This document shows, piece after piece, positions 34,807 through 43,543 of a stretch of 64,000 bases of DNA. Made by a program: the position numbers and the translations under genes. The DNA is from Pseudoxanthomonas sacheonensis. GTDB taxonomy: Bacteria > Pseudomonadota > Gammaproteobacteria > Xanthomonadales > Xanthomonadaceae. The stretch lies in contig NZ_PDWS01000006.1 of NCBI RefSeq assembly GCF_010093305.1, positions 123,315-187,314 on the forward strand. The letters run 5' to 3'. The notes beneath the pieces are model-generated. The model worked only from the letters and a program-made list of their open reading frames with translations, was not told the DNA's origin and did no database searches. Every line of letters starts with the position of its first letter. Positions within the stretch are counted from its first letter, which is position 1.

Positions 34807-36351
34807 GTGTCCGCTTCCCCCGCGCGTCCCAAGCCCGTCGTCCTGTTGATCCTAGATGGTTGGGGCCATAGAGAGGATCCCGCTGACAATGCGTTGGCCC
34901 AGGCCACCTTGCCGAACTGGCAGCGTCTGCTGGCCACCGCGCCGCACACGCTGATCCATACCGAAGGCCGCCATGTGGGCCTGCCGGACGGGCAGATGGG
35001 CAATTCCGAGGTCGGGCACATGAATCTGGGCGCCGGCCGCATCGTCTATCAGGATCTGACCCGCGTCGATGCGGCGATCGAGGACGGCAGCTTCTTCGGG
35101 AATCCGGAACTGGTCGACGCCTGCGAAGACGCCAAGGCCGACGGCCGCACCTTGCACGTGTTCGGGCTGTTGTCGCCGGGCGGGGTGCATAGCCACGAAA
35201 CCCATATTTTCGCCATGCTCGATCTGGCCAAGCGTCGTGGCGTGGCCCGCGTGGCCGTGCATGCCTTTCTGGATGGCCGCGACACGCCGCCGCGCTCGGC
35301 CCAGGCCAGCCTGCAGGCTTTGCAATCGGTGTGCGACAAGCTGGGCAACGCGCGCATCGCTTCGGTCAGCGGCCGCTATTACGCCATGGACCGCGACAAG
35401 CGCTGGGACCGCCTGCGCCTGGCCTGGGACGCCATCGTGGAAGCCAAGAGCGAGCATCATGCCCCCGATGCGCTGTCCGCCCTGCAAGCCGCTTATGCAC
35501 GTGGCGAGAACGACGAGTTCGTGCTGCCCACGGTGATCGACGGCGCCCAGCCCATGCGCGACGGCGACGCGGTGGTGTTCATGAATTTCCGCGCCGATCG
35601 CGCGCGCCAGATCACTTCGGCGTTCGTATCTCCGGGTTTCGACGGATTCGACGCACGCCGGCCGGAACTGTCGCGCTTCGTGTGCCTGACCGAATACGAC
35701 GCCAAGCTGCCGGCGGCCGTCGCCTTCGGGCCCGACGATCTGCGCCATACGCTGGGCGAACTGCTGGCAGAGGCCGGCCTGACCCAGCTGCGCATCGCCG
35801 AGACCGAGAAATACGCGCATGTCACCTTCTTCTTCAGCGGCGGCCGCGAGGAGCCCTTCGCTGGCGAAGAACGCATCCTGGTGCCCAGCCCCAAGGTCGC
35901 CACCTACGACCTGCAGCCGGCGATGAGCCTGCCCGAACTCACCGGCAAGCTGGTGGAAGCCATCGGTTCCGGGCGCTTCGACGTGATCGTGTGCAACATC
36001 GCCAATCCGGACATGGTGGGCCACAGCGGCGACCTGCAGGCGGCGATCCTGGCCGCGCAGGCGGTGGACATTGCGATAGGCGCGGTGGACGCGGCGGTGC
36101 GAGCGCAGCACGGCGCGCTGATCATCACCGCCGATCACGGCAATCTGGAAATGATGCGCGACCCGGATACCGGACAGCCGCATACCGCCCACACCGTGGG
36201 GCCGGTGCCGCTGGTGTATGTCGGCGAGCGCACTGCGACACTGCGTGCTGGTGGCGCCTTGCGCGACGTATCGCCCACGTTGCTCGATCTGCTGGGCATG
36301 CCGCAGCCTGCGGAAATGACCGGCCGCAGCCTGTTCGACAAAGCCGGATGA
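34807..36351 (+). CDS. gpmI: 2,3-bisphosphoglycerate-independent phosphoglycerate mutase
   Basis: A 514-residue GpmI, a two-manganese enzyme that interconverts 3- and 2-phosphoglycerate. The N-terminal metal-binding Asp is in [12 protein letters not shown], the phosphoserine site in [31 protein letters not shown] follows, and the C-terminal ligands are in [21 protein letters not shown] and PHTAHT. It begins with GTG ([10 protein letters not shown]...). TACAAT at 34758-34763 could be a -10 box. The gene is coupled to envC by an ATGA overlap, an order also found in E. coli (gpmM-envC). Confidence 0.96.
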   Translation: MSASPARPKPVVLLILDGWGHREDPADNALAQATLPNWQRLLATAPHTLIHTEGRHVGLPDGQMGNSEVGHMNLGAGRIVYQDLTRVDAAIEDGSFFGNPELVDACEDAKADGRTLHVFGLLSPGGVHSHETHIFAMLDLAKRRGVARVAVHAFLDGRDTPPRSAQASLQALQSVCDKLGNARIASVSGRYYAMDRDKRWDRLRLAWDAIVEAKSEHHAPDALSALQAAYARGENDEFVLPTVIDGAQPMRDGDAVVFMNFRADRARQITSAFVSPGFDGFDARRPELSRFVCLTEYDAKLPAAVAFGPDDLRHTLGELLAEAGLTQLRIAETEKYAHVTFFFSGGREEPFAGEERILVPSPKVATYDLQPAMSLPELTGKLVEAIGSGRFDVIVCNIANPDMVGHSGDLQAAILAAQAVDIAIGAVDAAVRAQHGALIITADHGNLEMMRDPDTGQPHTAHTVGPVPLVYVGERTATLRAGGALRDVSPTLLDLLGMPQPAEMTGRSLFDKAG

Positions 36352-37610
36352 AGCCTCGCTTCGTCCTTGCCTGCCTGGCGCTGGCGATCGGCCTGCTGGC
36401 CGTCCCACCTTCGCCCGCGCAGAGCCAGCGCGAAGCGGAGAAGAAACTGCAGAAGCTGCGCGGCGAACTGAAGAGCATCGCCCAGGAACGCCGCAAGCTG
36501 GAGAACGCGCGCGGCGAAGCGGCCCGCAAGCTGCGCGAGGCCGACGAGCAGGTCGGCGAATCCAGCCGCTCCCTCAACGACACCGAAACCGCGCTCGAGC
36601 GCGAAGAAGCCGCGCTCGCGCAATTGCAGAAGCAGCGCGACGACATGCGCTCGCGCCTGGACCGGCAGCGCCGGCAATTGACCGCGCTGGTGCGCGCCTC
36701 CTACCAATTGGGCGGCGACGCGCCGTTGAAGGTGCTGCTGTCGCAGGACAAGGTGGCCGACGCCAACCGCGCGCTGGCCTACCACCGCTACCTGCAACGC
36801 GACCGCGCCCAGCGGATCGCCGCGCTCTCCACCGAACTGCAGGCGCTGGACGAAGTGGAGCGCGAGATCGCCGCGCGCCGCACGCAGCTCGACGCCACCC
36901 GCAACCAGCAGCGCGCCAAGGTCGCTGCGTTGGCCAAGGATCGCCAGACCAGCGCCGCCTTGACCGCCGAGCTCGACCAGCGCTACCAGGACCGCAGCGC
37001 GCGCGAAAAAGCGCTGGGCCAGGATGCGCGTTCGCTGGAAAGCCTGCTGGCCAACCTGCGCGCCGCCGTCGCGCGCGCAGAAAGGGAACGCCGTGCCGAG
37101 GCGCGGCGCCTGGCGGCGCAGGAAGCCGCCGAGAAACGAGCCGCCGCCACGCCGCGCAACGCGGGCGACAGAACGGCCGCCGCGCGCACGCCGGCGCGCC
37201 CTGCCGTGGCCAATGCGCCGGCGCTGAAAGTCGGCGGCCTGGGCTGGCCGCTGTCGGGCAACCTGCTGGCGCGCTTCGGTGGCCGCATGCCCGATGGGCG
37301 CGCCAGTTCCGGCGTGTTGATCGGTGCGCCTGCCGGCAGCACGGTCACCGCGGTGGCCGACGGCAGTGTGGTGTTTTCCGAATGGATGACCGGCTACGGC
37401 CTGATCCTGATCGTCGACCACGGCAATGGCTACATGAGCCTGTACGCGCACAACGAAAGCCTGTTGCGCGATGTGGGCGACCGGGTCAAGCGCGGCGATG
37501 CGCTGGCCAAGGTCGGCACGTCCGGCGGCCAAGGCACGCCGGCGCTGTATTTCGAACTGCGCCGCAACGGCCAGCCGGTCGATCCTTCCTCCTGGCTGCA
37601 GCGCCGCTGA
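36348..37610 (+). CDS. envC: EnvC-like murein hydrolase activator (degenerate LytM)
   Basis: A 420-residue exported protein. The signal peptide ([20 protein letters not shown]) is followed by a long coiled coil from about residue 28 to 260, rich in Arg, Glu and Ala, then a linker and a C-terminal LytM/M23 domain (about 300-420). The zinc-binding His of active M23 enzymes is replaced ([15 protein letters not shown] instead of HxG...D), while [17 protein letters not shown] remains. This is the EnvC situation: it activates AmiA/B amidases at the division septum instead of cutting murein itself. The start overlaps the gpmI stop; a much longer open frame upstream is an artefact. Confidence 0.92.
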   Translation: MKPRFVLACLALAIGLLAVPPSPAQSQREAEKKLQKLRGELKSIAQERRKLENARGEAARKLREADEQVGESSRSLNDTETALEREEAALAQLQKQRDDMRSRLDRQRRQLTALVRASYQLGGDAPLKVLLSQDKVADANRALAYHRYLQRDRAQRIAALSTELQALDEVEREIAARRTQLDATRNQQRAKVAALAKDRQTSAALTAELDQRYQDRSAREKALGQDARSLESLLANLRAAVARAERERRAEARRLAAQEAAEKRAAATPRNAGDRTAAARTPARPAVANAPALKVGGLGWPLSGNLLARFGGRMPDGRASSGVLIGAPAGSTVTAVADGSVVFSEWMTGYGLILIVDHGNGYMSLYAHNESLLRDVGDRVKRGDALAKVGTSGGQGTPALYFELRRNGQPVDPSSWLQRR

Positions 37611-37613
37611 GAC

Positions 37614-37750
37614 GCTTTGCCCCCTTTGTAAAGGGGGCTACGGGGGATTTGCTCTTGATCTTTGCTGGGTGAGAAGCAAGAGCAAATCCCCCTCGATCCC
37701 CCTTTTGACCAGCCGTTCGGCTGTTGAAAAGCGCTGCAAAGGGGGAGGCA
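37614..37750. repeat. Dispersed palindromic repeat, copy 2 (CCCCCTTT family)
   Basis: Same order of words as at 8954-9046 (GCTTTGCCCCCTTT, GGGGGATTTGCTCTT, GAGCAAATCCCCCTCG, GGGGGAGGC), with a longer central loop and an extra 30-40 bases (GACCAGCCGTTCGGCTG...) inside the last stem. It begins four bases after the envC stop. Confidence 0.88.
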
Positions 37751-37862
37751 GAAGCGATAGCCGCGTACTGTGGAAATCGTTAACAGGCTTTCCCGCATAA
37801 TCGGGTGAAACTTCGCACCCCGGTGCGAGGTCGGTCATTCGAAGCCTCCCCGGAGCGATTGC

Positions 37863-39176
37863 ATGCGTTTTCCCCTGGTCCTGTTTCTAGCTTTGTGCTG
37901 CATGCCCGCCTTCGCCCAGGAGGCGGAAAAAGAGCCGCCGCTGGTCGCTTCCAGCGACGATCCCGATGCGGCCGAGACCGCGCCCTCGAAAGTGCCGTTG
38001 GACGAGATCCGCCGCTACGTGGCGGTGTACAACGCGGTCAAGGACGCCTATGTCGAGCCGGTGGACGACAAGAAGCTGATGCATTCGGCCATTCGCGGGC
38101 TGTTGCTGGACCTGGATCCGCACAGCACCTATTTCGACAAGGAAGATGCCGAGGCCTTCGACGAGCAGGCCACCGGCGCCTACGACGGCGTGGGTGTGGA
38201 ACTGCTGCAGCAGCCCGACAACACCTTGCGCGTGATCGCGCCCATCGACGGCACGCCGGCGGCCAAGGCCGGCATCAAGTCGGGCGATGTGATCGTGGCC
38301 ATCGACGGCAAACCGATCAGCGGCGAAGACGGAATGGAACCCTTGCGCGGCGAACCAGGGTCCAAACTCACCCTGACCATCGCGCGCGAAGGCAAGCCCA
38401 AACCTTTCGACGTCACCCTGACCCGCGAGACCATCCGCATCGCCAGCGTGAGCAGCCGGATGCTGGAGCCGGGCTACGGCTACGTGCGCATCAACAGCTT
38501 CCAGGCCGACACCGGCGCCGATTTCCAGCGCAACCTGGACAAGCTGCAGGCCAGTGGAAAGTTGAAGGGATTGGTGCTGGACCTGCGCAGCAATCCGGGC
38601 GGCCTGCTGATTTCGGCGGTGCAGGTGGCGGACGAGCTGTTGGAGAAAGGCAACATCGTCAGCACTCGCGGACGCATCGCGATCAGCGATTCCAAGTTCG
38701 ACGCCACTCCCGGCGACCGCTTGCAGGGCGCCCCGCTGGTCGTACTGGTCGATGCGGGTTCGGCCAGCGCCGCCGAAGTGCTGGCCGGCGCTCTGCGCGA
38801 CAACCAGCGGGCACGGGTGATCGGCAGCCGTACCTTCGGCAAGGGTTCGGTGCAGACCGTGCTGCCTCTGGATAACGGCGATTCGGTGAAACTGACCACC
38901 GCGCGTTACTACACGCCCAGCGGCAAGTCGATCCAGGCCAGCGGCATCGTGCCGGACGTGGTACTCAAGCCCGACGCGCCTGCTGTCAAAGAAGCTGCGT
39001 CGCCCTACGATTACAGCGAAGCCACTTTGCCCGGCCATCTGCGCGGCGACGACGAAGGCGCCGAAGGCTACAGCGCCGGCGATGTGCTGGAAGGCGACAA
39101 GCCGATCGATGCGGCGCTGGCCGAGTTGAAGAAGAAAGTTCCGGTCGCAGCACCGACAGCCTCCACAAAGCCCTGA
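37863..39176 (+). CDS. ctpA: S41 family C-terminal processing peptidase (CtpA/Prc type)
   Basis: A 437-residue periplasmic protease with signal peptide (MRFPLVLFLALCCMPAFA). An N-terminal helical part ends in LDPHSTYFDKEDAEAF; a PDZ domain follows (about 95-185, GVGVELLQQPDNTLRV); the catalytic domain has Ser in DAGSASAAEVLAGAL and Lys in GSRTFGKGSVQT. C-terminal processing peptidases trim tails of periplasmic and lipoprotein substrates, including cell-wall hydrolases, which suits the position after envC. The tail from about residue 390 is low-complexity and charged. 250 bp separate it from envC, mostly repeat. Confidence 0.93.
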   Translation: MRFPLVLFLALCCMPAFAQEAEKEPPLVASSDDPDAAETAPSKVPLDEIRRYVAVYNAVKDAYVEPVDDKKLMHSAIRGLLLDLDPHSTYFDKEDAEAFDEQATGAYDGVGVELLQQPDNTLRVIAPIDGTPAAKAGIKSGDVIVAIDGKPISGEDGMEPLRGEPGSKLTLTIAREGKPKPFDVTLTRETIRIASVSSRMLEPGYGYVRINSFQADTGADFQRNLDKLQASGKLKGLVLDLRSNPGGLLISAVQVADELLEKGNIVSTRGRIAISDSKFDATPGDRLQGAPLVVLVDAGSASAAEVLAGALRDNQRARVIGSRTFGKGSVQTVLPLDNGDSVKLTTARYYTPSGKSIQASGIVPDVVLKPDAPAVKEAASPYDYSEATLPGHLRGDDEGAEGYSAGDVLEGDKPIDAALAELKKKVPVAAPTASTKP

Positions 39177-39186
39177 ACTGCAATCC

Positions 39187-39213
39187 GTGGGAGCGGCGGG
39201 ACGCCGCTCCCAC
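39187..39213. repeat. GTGGGAGCGGCG palindromic element
   Basis: A perfect 12-bp stem (39187-39198 with 39202-39213) around GGA. It lies ten bases after the ctpA stop between two converging genes and could end both transcripts, though no T tract follows. Confidence 0.8.
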
Positions 39214-39264
39214 CGTACTTCAAGCATCGTGCATCAAGGCTTCCCGGCAGGGAATCCGGGCAAT

Positions 39265-39585
39265 TCAGCGTGGTTTGGACGGCAGCGGAAACGGAGTCAC
39301 TACCCGTTCGCCGCTTTCCGCATCGCGGATCACCGATTGGCCCTTGCGCTCCACTTCCTCGATGCGAACGATGCTCTGCATCGGCAGATGCAGCACCTTG
39401 GTGCCGGCGAATTCGTCGCGCAGGCGTTCCTCGGTCGGGTCCACCACGATGCCGTCGTGCACATCGAACACCAGTTCGCCCACTTCGGTGAAACCCCACA
39501 GGCTGCTGGCGGCGACATGCCGGCCGTACAGCTGGTAGATCTTGCCGTGGTTCAGGAAAGTGATTTTGTAGAGGGGCTTGGCCAT
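39265..39585 (-). CDS. DUF1820 family protein
   Basis: A 106-residue cytoplasmic protein. The pattern KPLYKITFLNHGKIYQLYGRHV at the start and VFDVHDGIVVDPTEERLRDEFAGTK are those I know from DUF1820, a small gammaproteobacterial family with no assigned role. The start at 39585 begins MAKPLYKI; an upstream open frame adds an unsupported 58 residues. It is a single gene on the minus strand. Confidence 0.85.
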   Translation of the reverse strand: MAKPLYKITFLNHGKIYQLYGRHVAASSLWGFTEVGELVFDVHDGIVVDPTEERLRDEFAGTKVLHLPMQSIVRIEEVERKGQSVIRDAESGERVVTPFPLPSKPR

Positions 39586-39781
39586 GGACCGATTATAGAA
39601 GCTGGTCGATGGAAGCTGATCGGAACAGAAACTCCGTTCATGCGGAGTCCGGTATCCCGTTCGTGGTGTCGTGAACCATTCGCTCGGAATCTCTTTCCCA
39701 ATATTGCGCCAAGAGCGTGGTTCGACAAGCTCACCACGAACGGTTCCAAAAACATCCAATAAATCCGCTGCCTGGCTTGAA

Positions 39782-40474
39782 TCAATACCCTTGCCGCTTG
39801 CGCAATCTTCGCGCGATGGCCGCGCGCACGAACAGCGCGAACACGATGCCGAACAGGAATCCCGCGATGTGCGCCGACCAGGCCACCGCGCCGAAGGCCG
39901 GGCCGATGTAGGCGAAGATCACCTGCAGCAGCGCCCAGATGCCGATCAACAGCGACGCGGGCGCCTTCACGAATTCCAGGAACAACCCCAACGGCACCAC
40001 CACACCCAGTTTGGCCCGCGGGAACAGCGCCAGATAAGCGCCGATCACCGCCGACACCGCGCCGCTGGCGCCGATGATCACCCGGTCCGGCGTACCGATC
40101 GCCAGCACGGCGGCCAGGTTGGAGAAGGCGCCACCCAGCAGGAAAAGGATCAGGAACCGCCATGGACCCATGGTGCGTTCGGCGGGCAGCCCGAAGATCA
40201 GCAGGAACACCAGATTGCCCAGCAGGTGCGCCCAATCGGCATGCAGGAACAGCGCAGTGAACAGGCGAAGCGCGCTGCCGTCGCGCACCGCGGCCACCCA
40301 GTCCTGGGGCGTGGACAAGCCGCCGGACAAGGCGCCCCAATTCAGCAGCAAGCTGTCGTGAGCGGCCACCGGCCGCGTTGCCGCCCACAGGAAGACCACC
40401 CACAGCGCTGCGAACAGAACCGGAGTTGCCCAGCGCAGGGAAGGTTTTTTGCGTGAGGGGAGCGAGACGAACAT
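39782..40474 (-). CDS. Rhomboid family intramembrane serine protease
   Basis: A 230-residue membrane protein with about six transmembrane helices. It carries the rhomboid features: FLHADWAHLLGNLVFL (His/Asn region), the catalytic Ser in IIGASGAVSAVIGA (GxSG) and the catalytic His in WSAHIAGFLFG. Hence an active rhomboid that cuts within membranes; the substrates are not known. The ATG at 40474 is preferred; a TTG at 40498 would add eight residues. Between its start and the FadL-like gene there are 234 bp holding divergent promoters. Confidence 0.9.
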   Translation of the reverse strand: MFVSLPSRKKPSLRWATPVLFAALWVVFLWAATRPVAAHDSLLLNWGALSGGLSTPQDWVAAVRDGSALRLFTALFLHADWAHLLGNLVFLLIFGLPAERTMGPWRFLILFLLGGAFSNLAAVLAIGTPDRVIIGASGAVSAVIGAYLALFPRAKLGVVVPLGLFLEFVKAPASLLIGIWALLQVIFAYIGPAFGAVAWSAHIAGFLFGIVFALFVRAAIARRLRKRQGY

Positions 40475-40590
40475 GGCGGAAATGTACCTGTTCCGCAAAC
40501 CCAGCGCTGGCAGGGACTTGCATCACAATCATGAACCCAGGACTAACCCGAGCTTCCGAGGGTTGTTAGCTTTTGGTTATCCCCTGAAGG

Positions 40591-40613
40591 TATACTGCAT
40601 ACGGCGTCGTATG
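40591..40613 (+). promoter_or_regulatory. -10-like TATACT and leader hairpin upstream of the FadL-like gene
   Basis: TATACT at 40591-40596 is a good -10 match in an AT-rich stretch, but I find no well-spaced -35. Directly after it CATACG (40598-40603) and CGTATG (40608-40613) form a small hairpin around GCGT. Either a promoter with early hairpin or an operator palindrome. Confidence 0.35.
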
Positions 40614-40708
40614 TCGGGAGGGGATTCCGGCACGTGGTTGCAGGGCAAAACATCGTCCTCTGAGCGGCGCAGTGAACCTTTCCCACGTCCTTCCGGAGCA
40701 GAGACACC

Positions 40709-42073
40709 ATGGAATTCGTAAGCAAAGCAACCCGCATCTCGGCATTGGCCCTCGGCATCGCCGGCGCCCTCGCCTGTGGCCAGGCCCAGGCCTCGGCTTT
40801 CCAGCTGAAAGAAAACAGCGTCAAGGCGCAGGGCCGCGCGATGGCCGGTGCGGCCTCGGCCAAGGGCGACGCTTCGGTCGTCGCCAACAACCCGGCGGTC
40901 ATGTCCACCTTCACCGAGAAGGCAGTGCAGGCGGACGTCACCGGCATCGATCTTTCGTTCAAATTCGACGGTGGCGGCAGCGCCGCTGCGGGTAGTCCGC
41001 TGGCGCAGCCTCTGACCGGCGGAAATGGCGGCGATGCGGGCGGTTTGACCGCCGTACCGGCTGCTTCGTTCGTGCTGCCGCTCAGTGGCGACTTCGAATA
41101 CCTCACCCTGGGCGCCATGATCAGCGCGCCGTTCGGTCTGAAGACCGAATACGACAACGGCTGGGTCGGCCGCTACCAGGCGTTGAACTCCGATGTGAAG
41201 ATCATCGACCTGACCCTGGCGGCCTCGCTGGAACTGAGCGATACGTTCTCGGTCGGCGCCGGCGTGATCTACGAACACTCCGACGTCACCCTGTCCAATG
41301 CCCTCGACCTGGGCACCGTGATCTGCCAGGCCAGCGCCGCTCTGTGCGCCAGCCCCACTTACGGCCCGCAGCAGAACGACGGTATGGTGTCGGTCAACGG
41401 TACCGACAACAGCCTCGGTTGGATCGTCGGCCTCAACTGGCGTCCCACCGACAAACTGTCGCTGGGCTACTCGCACCGTTCCGAGATCGATCATGAGGTC
41501 CGCGGTTCCGCAGATTTCACCGTGCCGGCCAACGTCACGCCGATCTTCATGGCCAGCGGCCGCTTCGTCGACACCGGCGCCGGCGCCAAGCTGACCACGC
41601 CCAGCGTGGATACCTTCAGCGGCACCTACTACGCCACCGACCGCTTCGCGGTGATGGCCGAAGTGGCGCGCACCGACTGGCATTCGTTGGAAGAAATCCG
41701 CATCACCTTCGACAACCCGGCCCAGCCGGATTCGGCCGAGAACTACCTGTGGAAAGACAGCTGGTTCTATTCGCTGGGCGGCGAGTACAAGTTCAGCGAC
41801 AGCTTCACCTTCCGCGCCGGCGTGGCCCGCGACGACTCACCGATCAGCCTGCCGCACCGCACTCCGCGCATGCCCGACCAGGACCGCATGTGGTACTCGC
41901 TGGGCCTGACCTGGAACGCGACCGAGAACTTCGAGCTGAGCGCCAGCTACGTGAAGATCGACCTGGCCGACACGCCGGAAGTGAACATCGGTTCTTCGAC
42001 CGGCGCGCGCCTGGTGGGCGAATACGACGGCGGCGCCGACCTGTACGGCATCTCCGCGCAGTACCGCTTCTGA
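40709..42073 (+). CDS. FadL/OmpP1/TodX family outer-membrane transporter
   Basis: A 454-residue outer-membrane protein with a signal peptide ending at AQA-S. The mature N-terminus SAFQLKENSVKAQGRAMAGAA and then AKGDASVVANNPAVMSTF are the FadL plug signatures (the N-terminal hatch with its NPA turn); the rest alternates as 14 strands and ends in the aromatic GISAQYRF, the usual barrel-assembly signal. FadL proteins let long-chain fatty acids or other hydrophobics through the outer membrane; that suits the lipid theme but the substrate is not provable. Strong terminator follows. Confidence 0.93.
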   Translation: MEFVSKATRISALALGIAGALACGQAQASAFQLKENSVKAQGRAMAGAASAKGDASVVANNPAVMSTFTEKAVQADVTGIDLSFKFDGGGSAAAGSPLAQPLTGGNGGDAGGLTAVPAASFVLPLSGDFEYLTLGAMISAPFGLKTEYDNGWVGRYQALNSDVKIIDLTLAASLELSDTFSVGAGVIYEHSDVTLSNALDLGTVICQASAALCASPTYGPQQNDGMVSVNGTDNSLGWIVGLNWRPTDKLSLGYSHRSEIDHEVRGSADFTVPANVTPIFMASGRFVDTGAGAKLTTPSVDTFSGTYYATDRFAVMAEVARTDWHSLEEIRITFDNPAQPDSAENYLWKDSWFYSLGGEYKFSDSFTFRAGVARDDSPISLPHRTPRMPDQDRMWYSLGLTWNATENFELSASYVKIDLADTPEVNIGSSTGARLVGEYDGGADLYGISAQYRF

Positions 42074-42094
42074 TCGCGGTTTCTCCGCTTAAGG

Positions 42095-42120
42095 AAAACC
42101 CCGCTTCGGCGGGGTTTTTT
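42095..42120 (+). terminator. Intrinsic terminator of the FadL-like gene
   Basis: AAAACCCCGC (42095-42104), UUCG tetraloop, GCGGGGTTTT (42109-42118) and a T tract to 42120. A model Rho-independent terminator, 21 bp after the stop codon. Confidence 0.95.
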
Positions 42121-42175
42121 ATGTGTCCGACTTGATGCTTCGGAAGGGAAGCAAGAAAGCACGCTCGCTGCGCTC

Positions 42176-42230
42176 ACGCTCCCCTCTCCTGCCCTCCGGG
42201 CATCCTCCCCCACAGGGGAAGAGGAGAAAC
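42176..42230. repeat. Degenerate CCCTCTCC / GGGGAAGAGG inverted repeat
   Basis: CTCCCCTCTCCTGCCCTCCG, GGCATCCTCCCCCAC and AGGGGAAGAGGAG can fold as an imperfect hairpin. It looks like a worn member of the CCCTCTCCC family seen in putA and after ctaE. It fills the gap between two convergent genes. Confidence 0.5.
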
Positions 42231-42287
42231 AACAGCGGCATCTCTTGCTGGAATCCGGATGCCCCATTATTCCTACCGACGATTTCC

Positions 42288-43448
42288 TCAAGCATGCAGC
42301 CGCATCTGCACCTGGTTGCGCCCCAGCCGCTTGGCTTCGTACAGGGCCTGATCGGCGATCCGCATCAAAGCCGGAAACACTTGCGGTTCGCGGGATGCGC
42401 CCACGCCCGCGCTGACCGTCACCTTCACTTTAACGGACGAATCGTGCGCGGCGAATTCCAGCGCCGCCACTTCGGCGCGGATGCGTTCGGCCATGTGCCG
42501 CGCGCTTTCGGCGCTGCTGTCGGGCAGCACCACCACGAATTCCTCGCCGCCGATCCGCGCGAACAGGTCGTCGTTGCGGATGCAGGCGCGCACGGTGTCG
42601 GAGAAACCCTGCAGCACTTCGTCGCCGGTTTCGTGCCCGTGGACGTCGTTGATGACCTTGAAGTTGTCCAGGTCCATCACGATCACCGCCAGGCCTTTGC
42701 CGACCGGCGCGGCATCCACATGCGTGCGCAATTCGCTGCTCAGGCCACGCCGGTTGAGCGCGCCGGTCAGCGGGTCGAACAGCGCGCTGAGCCGCAGCGA
42801 TTCGCTCGCGCGGAAACTGGTCAGCATGAGCATGCAGAAATTGAGCAGGAACCAGATCGACAGATCCAGGTTGACCCAGGCGTCGTTCGGTCCGTATTGG
42901 GCGGTGAATGCGTGCAGCAGGTCCCGCGAGTACAACACCAGCAGCACCGCGCAGCCCAGCATCATGATGCGCGCCGGCACGCGGTCGGGCGCGGTATTGA
43001 GGTGGCGCAGTTGGGCGATCACCAGCAACAGCACCAGCACTTCGGTGATGCTCATGGCCGCGCCCTGCGCATCCACCGTGCCCCAGAACCACCAGCCCGC
43101 CAACGACAGGCCTACGCACACCGGCATCAACGCCCATTCGTAGATGCGTAGCCGGCGCTGGCCCACGAATCGCATCATCGACCAGGCCAGGCCCACCAGT
43201 CCGGCACAGGCCAGAAGACCGCCGAGGCCCGCGGTCCAGTACGCCGAATGCCATTCGCCCGAACGCTCCAGTTCCTGGGTGGTGCCGTCGAGCATCGCGG
43301 CGCCCAGCGAATACACCAGGTGGGCCGCGCCCCACAGAGCGATGCCGCGCAGGCCGCGCGAAATGCGCTCCAGGTACCAGAACAGGCCCAGCAGTACGAC
43401 CGCCAGGCCGCAATCGCTCAGCAGCAGGTTGTAGAAGTCGGTGGTCAT
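42288..43448 (-). CDS. Membrane-bound GGDEF diguanylate cyclase
   Basis: A 386-residue protein with about six to seven transmembrane helices in the first 215 residues and a C-terminal GGDEF domain (about 222-380). The active-site motif is GGEEF in LFARIGGEEFVVVLPD, and RNDD five residues before it is an intact inhibitory I-site (RxxD). MDLDNFKVINDVHGHETGDEVL holds the metal-binding Asp. It should make cyclic di-GMP and be subject to product inhibition; the membrane part would sense an unknown cue. No EAL domain. Minus-strand single gene. Confidence 0.92.
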   Translation of the reverse strand: MTTDFYNLLLSDCGLAVVLLGLFWYLERISRGLRGIALWGAAHLVYSLGAAMLDGTTQELERSGEWHSAYWTAGLGGLLACAGLVGLAWSMMRFVGQRRLRIYEWALMPVCVGLSLAGWWFWGTVDAQGAAMSITEVLVLLLVIAQLRHLNTAPDRVPARIMMLGCAVLLVLYSRDLLHAFTAQYGPNDAWVNLDLSIWFLLNFCMLMLTSFRASESLRLSALFDPLTGALNRRGLSSELRTHVDAAPVGKGLAVIVMDLDNFKVINDVHGHETGDEVLQGFSDTVRACIRNDDLFARIGGEEFVVVLPDSSAESARHMAERIRAEVAALEFAAHDSSVKVKVTVSAGVGASREPQVFPALMRIADQALYEAKRLGRNQVQMRLHA

Positions 43449-43543
43449 CGCCGCCGATAGTATCGGCGGTTATGGCCGACCGTCACGGCAGCGGCCGGTA
43501 TTCGGCCGCAAGCCGCCCAAAGAGGCCAAGCGAAGCCCGTTGG

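Noticed and set aside
42288..43448. Degenerate, inactive GGDEF protein
   Set aside because: GGEEF is an accepted active variant and the I-site and metal Asp are intact.
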